Below, in pieces: positions 30,973 through 39,072 of a stretch of DNA of 41,571 nt (within the stretch, counting starts at the first letter, position 1; every line of letters starts with the position of its first letter). Made by a program: the position numbers and the translations under genes. The DNA is taken from the NCBI GenBank assembly GCA_946480465.1, contig CAMLJY010000055.1, forward strand, positions 1 through 41,571. Reading direction: 5' to 3'. Source of the stretch: an uncultured Burkholderiales bacterium. Its GTDB lineage: Bacteria; Pseudomonadota; Gammaproteobacteria; Burkholderiales; Burkholderiaceae. The notes beneath the pieces are model-generated. The model was not told where the DNA came from, made no database searches, and saw nothing but the letters and a program-made list of their open reading frames with translations.

Positions 30973-32055
30973 ATGGCTCGGATACAAGAACAGCCGCGGG
31001 AAGCCGCGTCCAGCAACCGAGGAGCCGCCGCGCGACGTGCATCCGTCGCAGAACTGTTGTCCCCCTGGGAAGAGTTCCGGCGCGTCATTCCTCTGGTGTC
31101 GCTGAAGTCCCTGTTGCATCGCCCCCACCCTTCGGTCCCGAAGGTGGCGGTGCTGATGTGCACGATGCAGGCTCAGCACTTCCTCGCCGAGCAGCTCAAT
31201 TCGATCGCGACGCAGACCCACCCCGCCTGGGCCATCTGGGCGTCCGACGACGGGTCCGACGACTACACGCACGCGATCCTCGAGTACTACCAGTCGCACT
31301 GGGGCGAAGACCGCATCTCGATCCACGCCGGCCCGGCGGAAGGCTCGACGGCGAACTTCCTGTCGCTCACCTGCCGTGCCGACATCGAAGCCGACTACTT
31401 CGCCTACGCCGACCAGGACGACATCTGGGAGTCGGACAAGCTGGAACGCGCCGTCGCCTGGCTGAAGACCATCCCTGAAGACGTGCCGGCGCTCTATGGT
31501 TCCCGTACGCTGCTGGTCGATGCGCGCAACCAGCACATCGGCTACTCGCCGCTGTTCGAGCGTCCGCCCAGCTTCCGCAATGCCCTGGTGCAGAGCATCG
31601 CCGGCGGCAACACGATGGTGTTCAACCGCGCAGCGCGCGAACTGCTGCGCACCGCCGGCGAGAACGTCGAAGCGGTCACGCACGACTGGTGGGCCTACAT
31701 GCTCGTCAGCAGCTGCGGCGGCAAGGTGCACTACGACGTCTATCCCACGGTGCGTTACCGGCAGCACGCCAGCAACCAGTTCGGCTCCAACATCAGCCCG
31801 CTGGCGCAGTTCAAGCGCGCTCGGCTGCTGGTGCAAGGCCGCTTCCGCGGCTGGGTGGATGCCAACCTGTCCGCACTGCAGCGCGTGCGCCACCTGATGA
31901 CGCCGGAGAACCAGCAGGTGCTCGACGACTTCATGCGTGCCCGGCGCCGCTGGATCGGCGCGCGGCTGCTCGGGCTGCGCCGTACCGGCATCCATCGCCA
32001 GACCCGGCTCGGCAACCTCGGCATCACGCTGGCCGCGCTGATCAACCGCCTGTGA
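30973..32055 (+). CDS. Family 2 glycosyltransferase
   Basis: GT-A fold sugar transferase of 360 aa. The nucleotide-binding region reads VAVLMCTMQAQHFLAEQLNSI (58-78), ASDDGSDD (90-97) and the metal site FAYADQDDIW (143-152). The ADQDDIW form recalls rhamnosyltransferases of O-antigen clusters. An unusual charged N-terminal extension (about 1-52) precedes the domain. The C-terminal quarter is helical and basic. The donor is probably dTDP-L-rhamnose made by RmlC and RmlD, by context. The stop overlaps the next gene (GTGA). Confidence 0.9.
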   Translation: MARIQEQPREAASSNRGAAARRASVAELLSPWEEFRRVIPLVSLKSLLHRPHPSVPKVAVLMCTMQAQHFLAEQLNSIATQTHPAWAIWASDDGSDDYTHAILEYYQSHWGEDRISIHAGPAEGSTANFLSLTCRADIEADYFAYADQDDIWESDKLERAVAWLKTIPEDVPALYGSRTLLVDARNQHIGYSPLFERPPSFRNALVQSIAGGNTMVFNRAARELLRTAGENVEAVTHDWWAYMLVSSCGGKVHYDVYPTVRYRQHASNQFGSNISPLAQFKRARLLVQGRFRGWVDANLSALQRVRHLMTPENQQVLDDFMRARRRWIGARLLGLRRTGIHRQTRLGNLGITLAALINRL

Positions 32056-33035
32056 GCGCGGTCCGGCCGGCCGAGCCGGCCGCCCCCCAGGGGGACCTGA
32101 GCCAAGTGGCCGAGCCCCACTTGCTCGTGAGTCCGCTGGCGCGGACAACAGCCGCGGTGATCGTCGTCTTCCACCCCGAGTCCCATCCCGCGGCGCTGGT
32201 CGAGCGCCTCGCCGCTTCGGTCGGCCACCTGGTGTTGGTCGACAACAGCGTGGACGGGCATCCTGGCGTCGCCATGGTGCCGCGCCGGGCAGGCCTGCAC
32301 GTGCTGCGCAACGCCAACCACGGCGGCCTGGCCGGTGCCTACAACCGGGCTCGCGAAGCCCTGGCACGGCTGGCCCCCGAGGTGACGCAGCTGGTGTTCG
32401 TCGACGAGGATTCGGAGACCGAGGTGCTGGAACGCTTCCTCGCGGATCCCGAGGTCCAGGCACGGCTGGCCGACCCGCGCACGGCGGCCGTCGCCCCGGC
32501 CTACTGCGATCGCGCCACCGGCCTGCGCGGCAAGCACATGCTGCTGTCGCGCTGGCGCTGGCACGGACTGCCCCGGCGCTTCGAAGGCATGCGGCCGGTG
32601 AGTTTCCTGATCAACTCGATGTCCGTGTGGCGATGCGCCGCGCTGGACGCGCTCGGCCCCTACGACGAAGGCCTGCGTGTCGATCACGTCGACACCGACT
32701 GCTGCCTGCGCGCGCGCCGCGCCGGCTACTCGCTGTGGTTGCATGGCTCGCACGAGTTCCGGCATGCCATCGGCGAGCGCCGCCGCTTCCGCCTGTTCGG
32801 CGTCGAGATGCAGGCCGGTGGACATTCGCCGGCGCGGCGCTACCTGATCGGCCGCAACACCGCCTGGCTGGCGCGGCGCAGCCTGTGGCGCGAACCCTCG
32901 TTCACGGCCCTGTGCATCGCCCGCCTGGCCTACGAAGCGGTGGGCATCGTGATCGCCGAGCCCGAGCGGGGGGCGAAGTTGCGAGCGCTGCTGCGCGGCA
33001 CCTTCACCGGCCTGGTGTCGCGGAAGCTGGCGTGA
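32052..33035 (+). CDS. Rhamnosyltransferase-like family 2 glycosyltransferase
   Basis: GT2 protein of the RfbF/WbbL type, 327 aa. Motifs are AAVIVVFHPE (34-43), VLVDNSVDG (61-69), NHGGLAGAYNRARE (89-102), VFVDEDSE (115-122), FLINSMSVWR and GPYDEGLRVDHVDTDCCLRARRAGY. This pattern fits dTDP-rhamnosyltransferases. The GTG start at 32052 overlaps the upstream stop (GTGA); no ATG lies near. The C-terminus is basic and may touch the membrane. It is coupled to the O-antigen ligase gene. Confidence 0.9.
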   Translation: MSAVRPAEPAAPQGDLSQVAEPHLLVSPLARTTAAVIVVFHPESHPAALVERLAASVGHLVLVDNSVDGHPGVAMVPRRAGLHVLRNANHGGLAGAYNRAREALARLAPEVTQLVFVDEDSETEVLERFLADPEVQARLADPRTAAVAPAYCDRATGLRGKHMLLSRWRWHGLPRRFEGMRPVSFLINSMSVWRCAALDALGPYDEGLRVDHVDTDCCLRARRAGYSLWLHGSHEFRHAIGERRRFRLFGVEMQAGGHSPARRYLIGRNTAWLARRSLWREPSFTALCIARLAYEAVGIVIAEPERGAKLRALLRGTFTGLVSRKLA

Positions 33036-34246
33036 TCGCGAACACGCGCCACCGGCTCGCACTGCCGCTGCTGGCCTTGGCCTGCGCGTGCACGGCCTTC
33101 CTGCCCATCGGAGGCAAGTACGTCGGCTACGTCGGCTGCGGCCTGGTTGCGCTGCTGGCGCTGCAGCGCGCCGGTGCACTGCCCCAGTTGCCCAGGCAGC
33201 CGGGCTTCCAGGCCGCCGCCGCGTTCTACGGCTTCACGCTGCTGTCCGCACTGTGGTCCAGCGGTCGCCCACGCGACATCGCCGGCCAGCTTGGGCTCTA
33301 CGCCCTGCTGCTGCTGACGCCGGTGATCGCGCTGGGCTGCACGCCGGCCTTCGCGCGGCGCGTGCTGCGCTACTTCGCGGTGGCCGCGGCGGTGGTGGGA
33401 ACAGCTGTCGCGCTGGACCGCCACGGCCTGCTGCCAGGCCAGTGGTTGTGGCACAGCACGGTGAACGCGGAAGGCAACCAGCGCATCGTGACCTCGTTGG
33501 TGCTGGCGCTGGGCGCCGCGATCGCGCTGGTCGAGGCCTTGCGCGCACGTGCGCCGCGGGAACGCTGGCTCTGGGCGGCCGCGGCCATGCTCGCGGTGCT
33601 CGGCCTCGCGCTGCAGGACCGGCGCACCGGCATGGTGGCGCTGCCGGTGCTGCTGGCCGCGCTGGGCCTGGCGCACCAGGGGCGGCGCCATCCGGGCCGC
33701 GCGCTGGTGCTGCTGGCGCTGGTGGCGGGCCTGTCGCTGGCCGCCTGGCAATGGGCGCCCGGCGTGCGCGGCCGCATCAACGAGGGCGTGCAGGAGATGC
33801 TCACCTATCAGTCAAGCGACGCGGCCGCGACCAGCTGGGGCATGCGCCTGCGGCTGGCCGAGCACACGCTGGACATGGCGCGCGCCGCTCCGATCGCCGG
33901 CAACGGCGTGGGCAGCTGGTTGGAGGAGTGGCGCCGCCGTGTGCAGCCGGGCCTGGTGATCTCGATCCACACGACGCCGCACAACGAGTACCTGCTCGTG
34001 CTGTCGCAGCTGGGTGCAATCGGCATCGCGCTGCTGGGCTGGCTGCTGCTCGGCCATCTGCGCCGCGCCTGGCAGGCGGGTGATGCCGGGCTGGCCGCGC
34101 TGGTCGCCTGGGCGGCGATCGCCTGGACCGGCCTCTTCAACGTCGTGCTGCGCGATGCCAAGTTCGCGCTGCCGCTGCTGCTCGTGGCCGGGCTGGCCGG
34201 CGCGGTCCAGCGCGAAGCGGCGGGTTCAGCTGGCAGCCACCGCTGA
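33032..34246 (+). CDS. O-antigen ligase/polymerase-like membrane protein
   Basis: Polytopic membrane protein of 404 aa with about 11 hydrophobic segments and a large periplasmic loop (about 240-315) containing RTGMVALPV just before it, and HTTPHNEYLLVLSQLGAIGI after it. This is the Wzy_C/WaaL pattern (PF04932). Ligase and polymerase cannot be told apart by sequence alone; the presence of Wzt in the same cluster favours a ligase. The start is GTG 33032 (GTGA overlap). Its last 21 bp overlap the convergent GT4 gene. Confidence 0.87.
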   Translation: MIANTRHRLALPLLALACACTAFLPIGGKYVGYVGCGLVALLALQRAGALPQLPRQPGFQAAAAFYGFTLLSALWSSGRPRDIAGQLGLYALLLLTPVIALGCTPAFARRVLRYFAVAAAVVGTAVALDRHGLLPGQWLWHSTVNAEGNQRIVTSLVLALGAAIALVEALRARAPRERWLWAAAAMLAVLGLALQDRRTGMVALPVLLAALGLAHQGRRHPGRALVLLALVAGLSLAAWQWAPGVRGRINEGVQEMLTYQSSDAAATSWGMRLRLAEHTLDMARAAPIAGNGVGSWLEEWRRRVQPGLVISIHTTPHNEYLLVLSQLGAIGIALLGWLLLGHLRRAWQAGDAGLAALVAWAAIAWTGLFNVVLRDAKFALPLLLVAGLAGAVQREAAGSAGSHR

Positions 34247-35503
34247 CGGCGCCGTGCCGATGGCCTGGCGATAGAGGCCTTCGTAGAGGAAGGCTTCCTC
34301 CTCGATGCGCTGCGGCAGCGGCAACGCACGCCGCCACCGGGCGATGCGCTCCGGATCGTCGACGCAGGCTTGGACGGCCGCCGCCCAGGCGGACTCGTCG
34401 CCCGCCTCGACGACCTGGCCGGCACCACTGCGTGCGATGGCCTGGGCCGGCGCGCCGAGGTGCCCGACCAGGGCCGGCACACCGACCGCGCTGGCCTCGT
34501 GCACGACGAGGGAGAAGCTCTCCGGCACCTGCGAGGGCAGGCACAGCAGGTCCAGGCCGCGCATCAATGCCGCCACCGCGGGCGGCTCCAGCGCGCCCAG
34601 CAGTTCGACCCGCGGATCGGCCGCCGCCAGCGCGCGCAGCTCCTGCTGGTAGACCGCATCGCCGTGGAAACCGCCGGCCACCTTCAGGCGCAGCGGCAAG
34701 CCCGGCACGCGTGCCAGCGCGCGCAGCAGCACGTGCAGGCCCTTGGCCGCCACGAGCGATCCGACAAAGCCCAAAGTGAGCGGCCGCGAACCGCTCGCCG
34801 ACGGCGGCGCGGGCGCTGGGCCGGCGCCCAGCGCAAGCAGGTCCACGCCGTGCGCGATGACGTCGAATGCCAGCTGCGGGAACGCCTCGCGGTAGCGCTG
34901 CGCTACGTGCTGCGACGGCGCGACCCGGCTGCCGGCATACGCGAGCACGGCGGTCGATTGCTCGTGGCGCGCGCGCAGGGCCGGCTCGGTCCAGGCCGGC
35001 AGCGGGCACTTGCGCATGCAGGCGCGGCCGCCGTCGGGTCCGTCGCAAGGTCGGCCGTCCAGGTCGATCAGGTTGATGCGCAGGCAGGCGGCGAAGTAGT
35101 CGGTCAGCGTGACGACCAGCGGCAGGCCGATGCGCTGGCCGGCCGCGATCGCACTGGCCATGCGCATCGGGTGCATCAGGTGCATGACGTCGAAGCGCTG
35201 GCCGCGCATCCAGGCGCCCAGTTGCTCGCACAGCCGCTCGTCCACCGCCAGCCCGGTGTCGGCGCCGGCCGGCAGCGCGGCGCGGTCGAGCATGGTCACC
35301 GGAATGCCGTCGACGATGCCGGCCAGCGCGCCGGCCAGCCCAGGCACGGCTGCGCCGGCATGGCGGCTGCGGTCGATCATGCAGCCCAGCACCTGCACAT
35401 GGTGGCCCGCACGCTGCGCCATGCGCGCCAGGTTGAGCGTGACCCGCTCGGTGCCGCTGCCGAACTCGGGGTAGAACTGGTGGACGACGTAGAGGATGCG
35501 CAT
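34226..35503 (-). CDS. Family 4 glycosyltransferase
   Basis: GT-B fold retaining glycosyltransferase of 425 aa. The N-terminal Rossmann half starts MRILYVVHQFYPEFGSGTE with the GT4 Gly loop. The C-terminal half has GFVGSLVAAKGLHVLLRAL and the donor-site ExxxxxxxE pattern ESFSLVVHEASAVGVP. A Cys-rich insertion (about 150-170, DGPDGGRACMRKCPLP) may bind a metal. ATG 35503 overlaps the stop of the upstream gene (TGATG). It is the last gene of the minus-strand half of the cluster. Confidence 0.92.
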   Translation of the reverse strand: MRILYVVHQFYPEFGSGTERVTLNLARMAQRAGHHVQVLGCMIDRSRHAGAAVPGLAGALAGIVDGIPVTMLDRAALPAGADTGLAVDERLCEQLGAWMRGQRFDVMHLMHPMRMASAIAAGQRIGLPLVVTLTDYFAACLRINLIDLDGRPCDGPDGGRACMRKCPLPAWTEPALRARHEQSTAVLAYAGSRVAPSQHVAQRYREAFPQLAFDVIAHGVDLLALGAGPAPAPPSASGSRPLTLGFVGSLVAAKGLHVLLRALARVPGLPLRLKVAGGFHGDAVYQQELRALAAADPRVELLGALEPPAVAALMRGLDLLCLPSQVPESFSLVVHEASAVGVPALVGHLGAPAQAIARSGAGQVVEAGDESAWAAAVQACVDDPERIARWRRALPLPQRIEEEAFLYEGLYRQAIGTAPSAVAAS

Positions 35504-38190
35504 CAGACCCCCGCCTTCAATTCATCATGCAGGCGGCCGATCCACTGCCGCTCGGGGTCATCCGCGGGGCGACGGCTGCGGTCCAGCCACAGGTACGCCA
35601 GCGCCGCGCCCATCGTCGACGCGAAGGTCTTGCGCACGGCATCGGCGGTCTCGCGGCGCAAGCGCTCGTCGGCACCGCCGTACACCTGCTGCGCGTACTG
35701 GTTGAAGTGGTCGAGCCGGGCGATGAAGCTGTCGATCAGCCGGCGGGCCTCGCCCTGGGCGGCGCCCCCGTCCACCGAGGGCGCGGGCACGCCGGCGAGC
35801 AGGCGCTGCAGGAACTCGTCGACCCGGGCATCGCCGAGCGCGATCAGGTCGCCCTCGCCGGTCAGCCGCTGCTGCCGCGCCTGGCCGATCCAGCGCGTGA
35901 TCGCGTCGGACATCGGCTCGCCGTCAGGCTGCCGGGCAAGATCGGGCAACCAGCCGGACAGCATGTGCGCCAGCTGGCGCACGCCGGCCGCGAAGCCGGG
36001 CAGCGAATCGCAGGCGGGCCAATGGAAGTCGTCGAACAGGCCGACCAGGAAGATCACGTCGACGAAGGAGCGCTTCAGGTAATACCAGGCCGGCCGGTTG
36101 TGGGAATGCACCACCTTGACCGAGGCCAGCATCGCGATGCGGTGGCCGCCGCGGATCAGGCGCATGCCCAGGTCCAGGTCCTCCGCGTAGTCGCCGCGGT
36201 AGCCGCCGTGGCGCATGAACAGTTCGCGCGGGATCAGGCACGACACGTCGCTCAGCTGGCCCATCGAGCGCAGGCTCATGTGGTCCTCGCCGGTGTGCCG
36301 GCCGATGCGGTCCGCTTCCAGGCAGCCGAGGAAGCGGTAATGCGTGTTGATCATGCTGTCGTACATCGCATCGCTGTCGCTGCGGCTGTACTCGGCACAG
36401 GATGCGGCGACCACGCCCTCCGAGCGGTGGTCGATCAGGTAGCGCAGCATGCCGTAGAGCCAGAGGTCGCCGATCGGGTACGCGTCCTGCACCATGAAGA
36501 GCAGGTGCTCCCCGGTGGCATGGCGCGCGCCGAGGTTGCGCGCGTAGCTGTGGCTGAACTCCGACGGCAGGATGTCGATCACGCGGGCGCCCGCCGCGCG
36601 CGCGCGGTCGGGCGAGCCATCGGTGGAACCGGAGTCGACGATGACGACTTCGATCGCCCGCACCGCGCGCTGCGACAGCAGCTTGCGCACGAGCCAGTCC
36701 AGCTCGGCACCGCCGTTGAGCGTGGGGATGACGACCGAGACCGAGGTGTCGATGACCTCGTCCGTGCCGCGGATCTCGGGATGCAGCCGCAGCGGCGCCA
36801 TCGGCCGCTGCGCGGGGGCGGCGAAGGGGTTCGCCGCCGGCACCGCGACGTCGACCGAGAGTGCACGCGCATGCCGCCGCGCATCGCGCAGGTACTGCGG
36901 TGCCCGGCGCAGGAAGCCGAGCAGGCCCTTGCGGCGGATCTCGGTCTGGCAGGCGCGCCAGCCGTTGCGCCACAGCACCGCCGGCCGGCCGGCACGGCAC
37001 CAGGCGATAGCGCGGCCTGCCAGGCGCAGCGGGCGGGTGATGCGCCACGACGTGGAGGCGTAGATGCCGGCGATGCGGGCATGCAGGCCCTCGATCTGTT
37101 GCAGATGCTCTTCGCGCAGCGCCGCCAGCAGCGCCGCCTCGGCCCGGAAGGCATCCAGCTCGCGCTGGATGCGCTCGCGGTCGGTTTCGACGGCGTCGGC
37201 GTGGGCACGGACGTCGGCAGCGGCCTGCTGCTCGGACTGCCAGGCCTGCTCGAAGTGCCGGCCCCGCTCGAGCGCCGCGGCGAGCTGCGTTTCCAGCAGC
37301 TGGCCGCGTGCCTGCGCGCCCGCCAGCTGGGATTCCAGTTCGCGGCCGGTGGCCTCCAGCCGCTGCCGCAGGTCGTTGTGCCGGCGGGTGCGTTCGGCGT
37401 CGCTCTCGATCAGTCGGGCGATGTCGGCGCCGGTCCAGCGCGCCAGCTGTCGCTCGCCCAGGCGTTGCAGCATCGCCGCCCGCAAGGCACTGCCCTGCGC
37501 GGCGTGGCCCGATCCGGCCTGTTCATCGACCCAGTAGATGGCCGAGACGCCAGGGACGCGAACGAACTCGCCGCGCGCCATCAGACGCAGCCAGAAGTCC
37601 CAGTCCTCGAAATGCTCGAGCGAGGTGTCGAATCGCAGCGCCGGCGCCCGTTCGACTGCCTGCAGGCGGAACAGCACGGCGTGGATGGGCAGCCGGTTCT
37701 GCAGCTGCATCTCGCCCCAGCGCAGCTCGTCGTCATAGACGTGCACCGTGTGCGGCGCGTCGCGGTCGCCGCCAACGCAGCGGATGCCGGCGTGCGCGGC
37801 CACCGCGCCGGGCGCGTCGTGCAATGCCTGCACCAGGCGCTGCACGTGCTCGGGCAGCAGCCAGTCGTCGTCGTCGAGAAACAGCGCGAACTCACTGCCC
37901 AGGTTGTCCAGCAGGCGATTGGCGGCGGCGGATCGGGCCAGGGGCTGACTCGCCACGACGACCTCCACCCGATCGTCGGGCGCGGCGCCGGCCGGAGGCC
38001 AGTGCACCAGCGGCTGGCCGTGGGCGGCCACGATGCGCACGCGCGTGCGCGCATGCGTCTGGCCGAGGGCCGATTGCACGGCCTGCGGCAGGCTGGGCCG
38101 GTCGACGCTGCGGATCAGCACGCACACCGGCGCGTCGAGCACGACCGGGGCGGGCGCAGGGTCAGGGTGGGACTCGGTGTTGAAGCTCAT
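35503..38190 (-). CDS. Double-domain glycosyltransferase with central coiled coil, 895 aa
   Basis: Two GT-A domains lie in one chain. The first (about 20-250) has VLIRSVDRPSLPQAV, FALFLDDDDW (101-110) and EDWDFWLRLM. A predicted coiled coil rich in Glu, Gln, Arg and Ala (about 255-375) follows, then YASTSWRITRPLR (377-389), a motif common after coiled coils in long glycan transferases. The second domain (about 484-720) has VVIPTLNGG, VDSGSTDGSP (518-527), a QDA metal site (568-570) and YAEDLDLGMRLIRGG. A helical C-terminal domain (about 745-895) has no family I recognise. The start 38190 (MSFNTES) is the first with the domain; no Shine-Dalgarno is seen. Confidence 0.9.
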   Translation of the reverse strand: MSFNTESHPDPAPAPVVLDAPVCVLIRSVDRPSLPQAVQSALGQTHARTRVRIVAAHGQPLVHWPPAGAAPDDRVEVVVASQPLARSAAANRLLDNLGSEFALFLDDDDWLLPEHVQRLVQALHDAPGAVAAHAGIRCVGGDRDAPHTVHVYDDELRWGEMQLQNRLPIHAVLFRLQAVERAPALRFDTSLEHFEDWDFWLRLMARGEFVRVPGVSAIYWVDEQAGSGHAAQGSALRAAMLQRLGERQLARWTGADIARLIESDAERTRRHNDLRQRLEATGRELESQLAGAQARGQLLETQLAAALERGRHFEQAWQSEQQAAADVRAHADAVETDRERIQRELDAFRAEAALLAALREEHLQQIEGLHARIAGIYASTSWRITRPLRLAGRAIAWCRAGRPAVLWRNGWRACQTEIRRKGLLGFLRRAPQYLRDARRHARALSVDVAVPAANPFAAPAQRPMAPLRLHPEIRGTDEVIDTSVSVVIPTLNGGAELDWLVRKLLSQRAVRAIEVVIVDSGSTDGSPDRARAAGARVIDILPSEFSHSYARNLGARHATGEHLLFMVQDAYPIGDLWLYGMLRYLIDHRSEGVVAASCAEYSRSDSDAMYDSMINTHYRFLGCLEADRIGRHTGEDHMSLRSMGQLSDVSCLIPRELFMRHGGYRGDYAEDLDLGMRLIRGGHRIAMLASVKVVHSHNRPAWYYLKRSFVDVIFLVGLFDDFHWPACDSLPGFAAGVRQLAHMLSGWLPDLARQPDGEPMSDAITRWIGQARQQRLTGEGDLIALGDARVDEFLQRLLAGVPAPSVDGGAAQGEARRLIDSFIARLDHFNQYAQQVYGGADERLRRETADAVRKTFASTMGAALAYLWLDRSRRPADDPERQWIGRLHDELKAGV

Positions 38191-38257
38191 GCTGGAGGGG
38201 CCGCGCGGTGCCCAGGAGGCAACCGGGGGGCAGGCATTGTCGTGCAGCGCGGCTGGG

Positions 38258-39037
38258 TCAGGCGGCCGGCGGTGCGGTGCGGAAGCGGCGCTCGAGCTGC
38301 CGTGCCGCCTCGGCGCGGACGTCCGCCAGCGAGGCGCCCGGCGCGGCGACCCAGTACGCCTCGGCATGGGTGACGCCCGGGCCGAGCGTGTACGAACGGT
38401 AGCGGTTCAGCGCCGCGATGTGCTCGCCGTAGTCCTGTTGCTGCAGTTGGGAAGCGAAGCAGCGCATCGCGGCCTGCTTGCGCGGGGTGACGGCGGAGAT
38501 GTCGACCAGCAGGTTCGGCATCAGCGGCTGGCCGACCTCGTAGTAGGCGAGGCGCGCCGGGGCGATGGCCGCCGCTTCGGTGGCGGCCTGGCACGCCGCC
38601 AGGTGGTCGGGATGGACCTCGAATGGGGACGGCGCCAGCAGCCAGTCGGCCGCCGTCTCGCGGCACAGGGCCGCGATGCGCCGGACCAGCGCGGCCTCAG
38701 GCACCACACGGCGGTCGGGCAGCGCCCAGAAGCGCAGCGAGCCGGCGGCGCCGCGCAGGTACCCCAGTACCGCGGCGGCGGCACGGCATTCCTGTTCGCG
38801 CGCGCCGGCGTCGCCGCCCGCGGCCCCATCGCTGAGCACGGCCACGTGCACCGCCACGCCCTGGTCTGCCGCCAGCGCCAGCAGTCCACCGCAACCGAAC
38901 ACTTCATCGTCGGGATGCGGCGCCAGCACGAGCAATGAGCGGACATCCGGCGCCCCGAGCGCCGTCAGGGCCCGGTAGGGCACCAGCTCATGTTCAGGCC
39001 AGGGATGCCAGGCCGAAGGGGACGGTGTGTCTTGCAT
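38258..39037 (-). CDS. PIG-L family deacetylase
   Basis: Zn-dependent LmbE/PIG-L type N-deacetylase (259 aa), probably removing acetyl from a GlcNAc- or GalNAc-like residue. Motifs are LAPHPDDEVFGCGG (38-51; His41, Asp44 metal and base) and EVHPDHLAA (139-147; His144). In glycan clusters such enzymes act on sugar nucleotides or the finished chain; which one cannot be told. The start at 39037 is 35 bp after the methyltransferase-GNAT gene. Confidence 0.93.
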   Translation of the reverse strand: MQDTPSPSAWHPWPEHELVPYRALTALGAPDVRSLLVLAPHPDDEVFGCGGLLALAADQGVAVHVAVLSDGAAGGDAGAREQECRAAAAVLGYLRGAAGSLRFWALPDRRVVPEAALVRRIAALCRETAADWLLAPSPFEVHPDHLAACQAATEAAAIAPARLAYYEVGQPLMPNLLVDISAVTPRKQAAMRCFASQLQQQDYGEHIAALNRYRSYTLGPGVTHAEAYWVAAPGASLADVRAEAARQLERRFRTAPPAA

Positions 39038-39072
39038 GGCGGATTCGGCGCCCAGGCCGCGTACTTTGCCAG

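Noticed and set aside
35527..38373. 948-codon open frame on the plus strand
   Set aside because: Exact antisense of the double glycosyltransferase gene, with low-complexity Arg/Ala/Gln/Val-rich composition and no domain.
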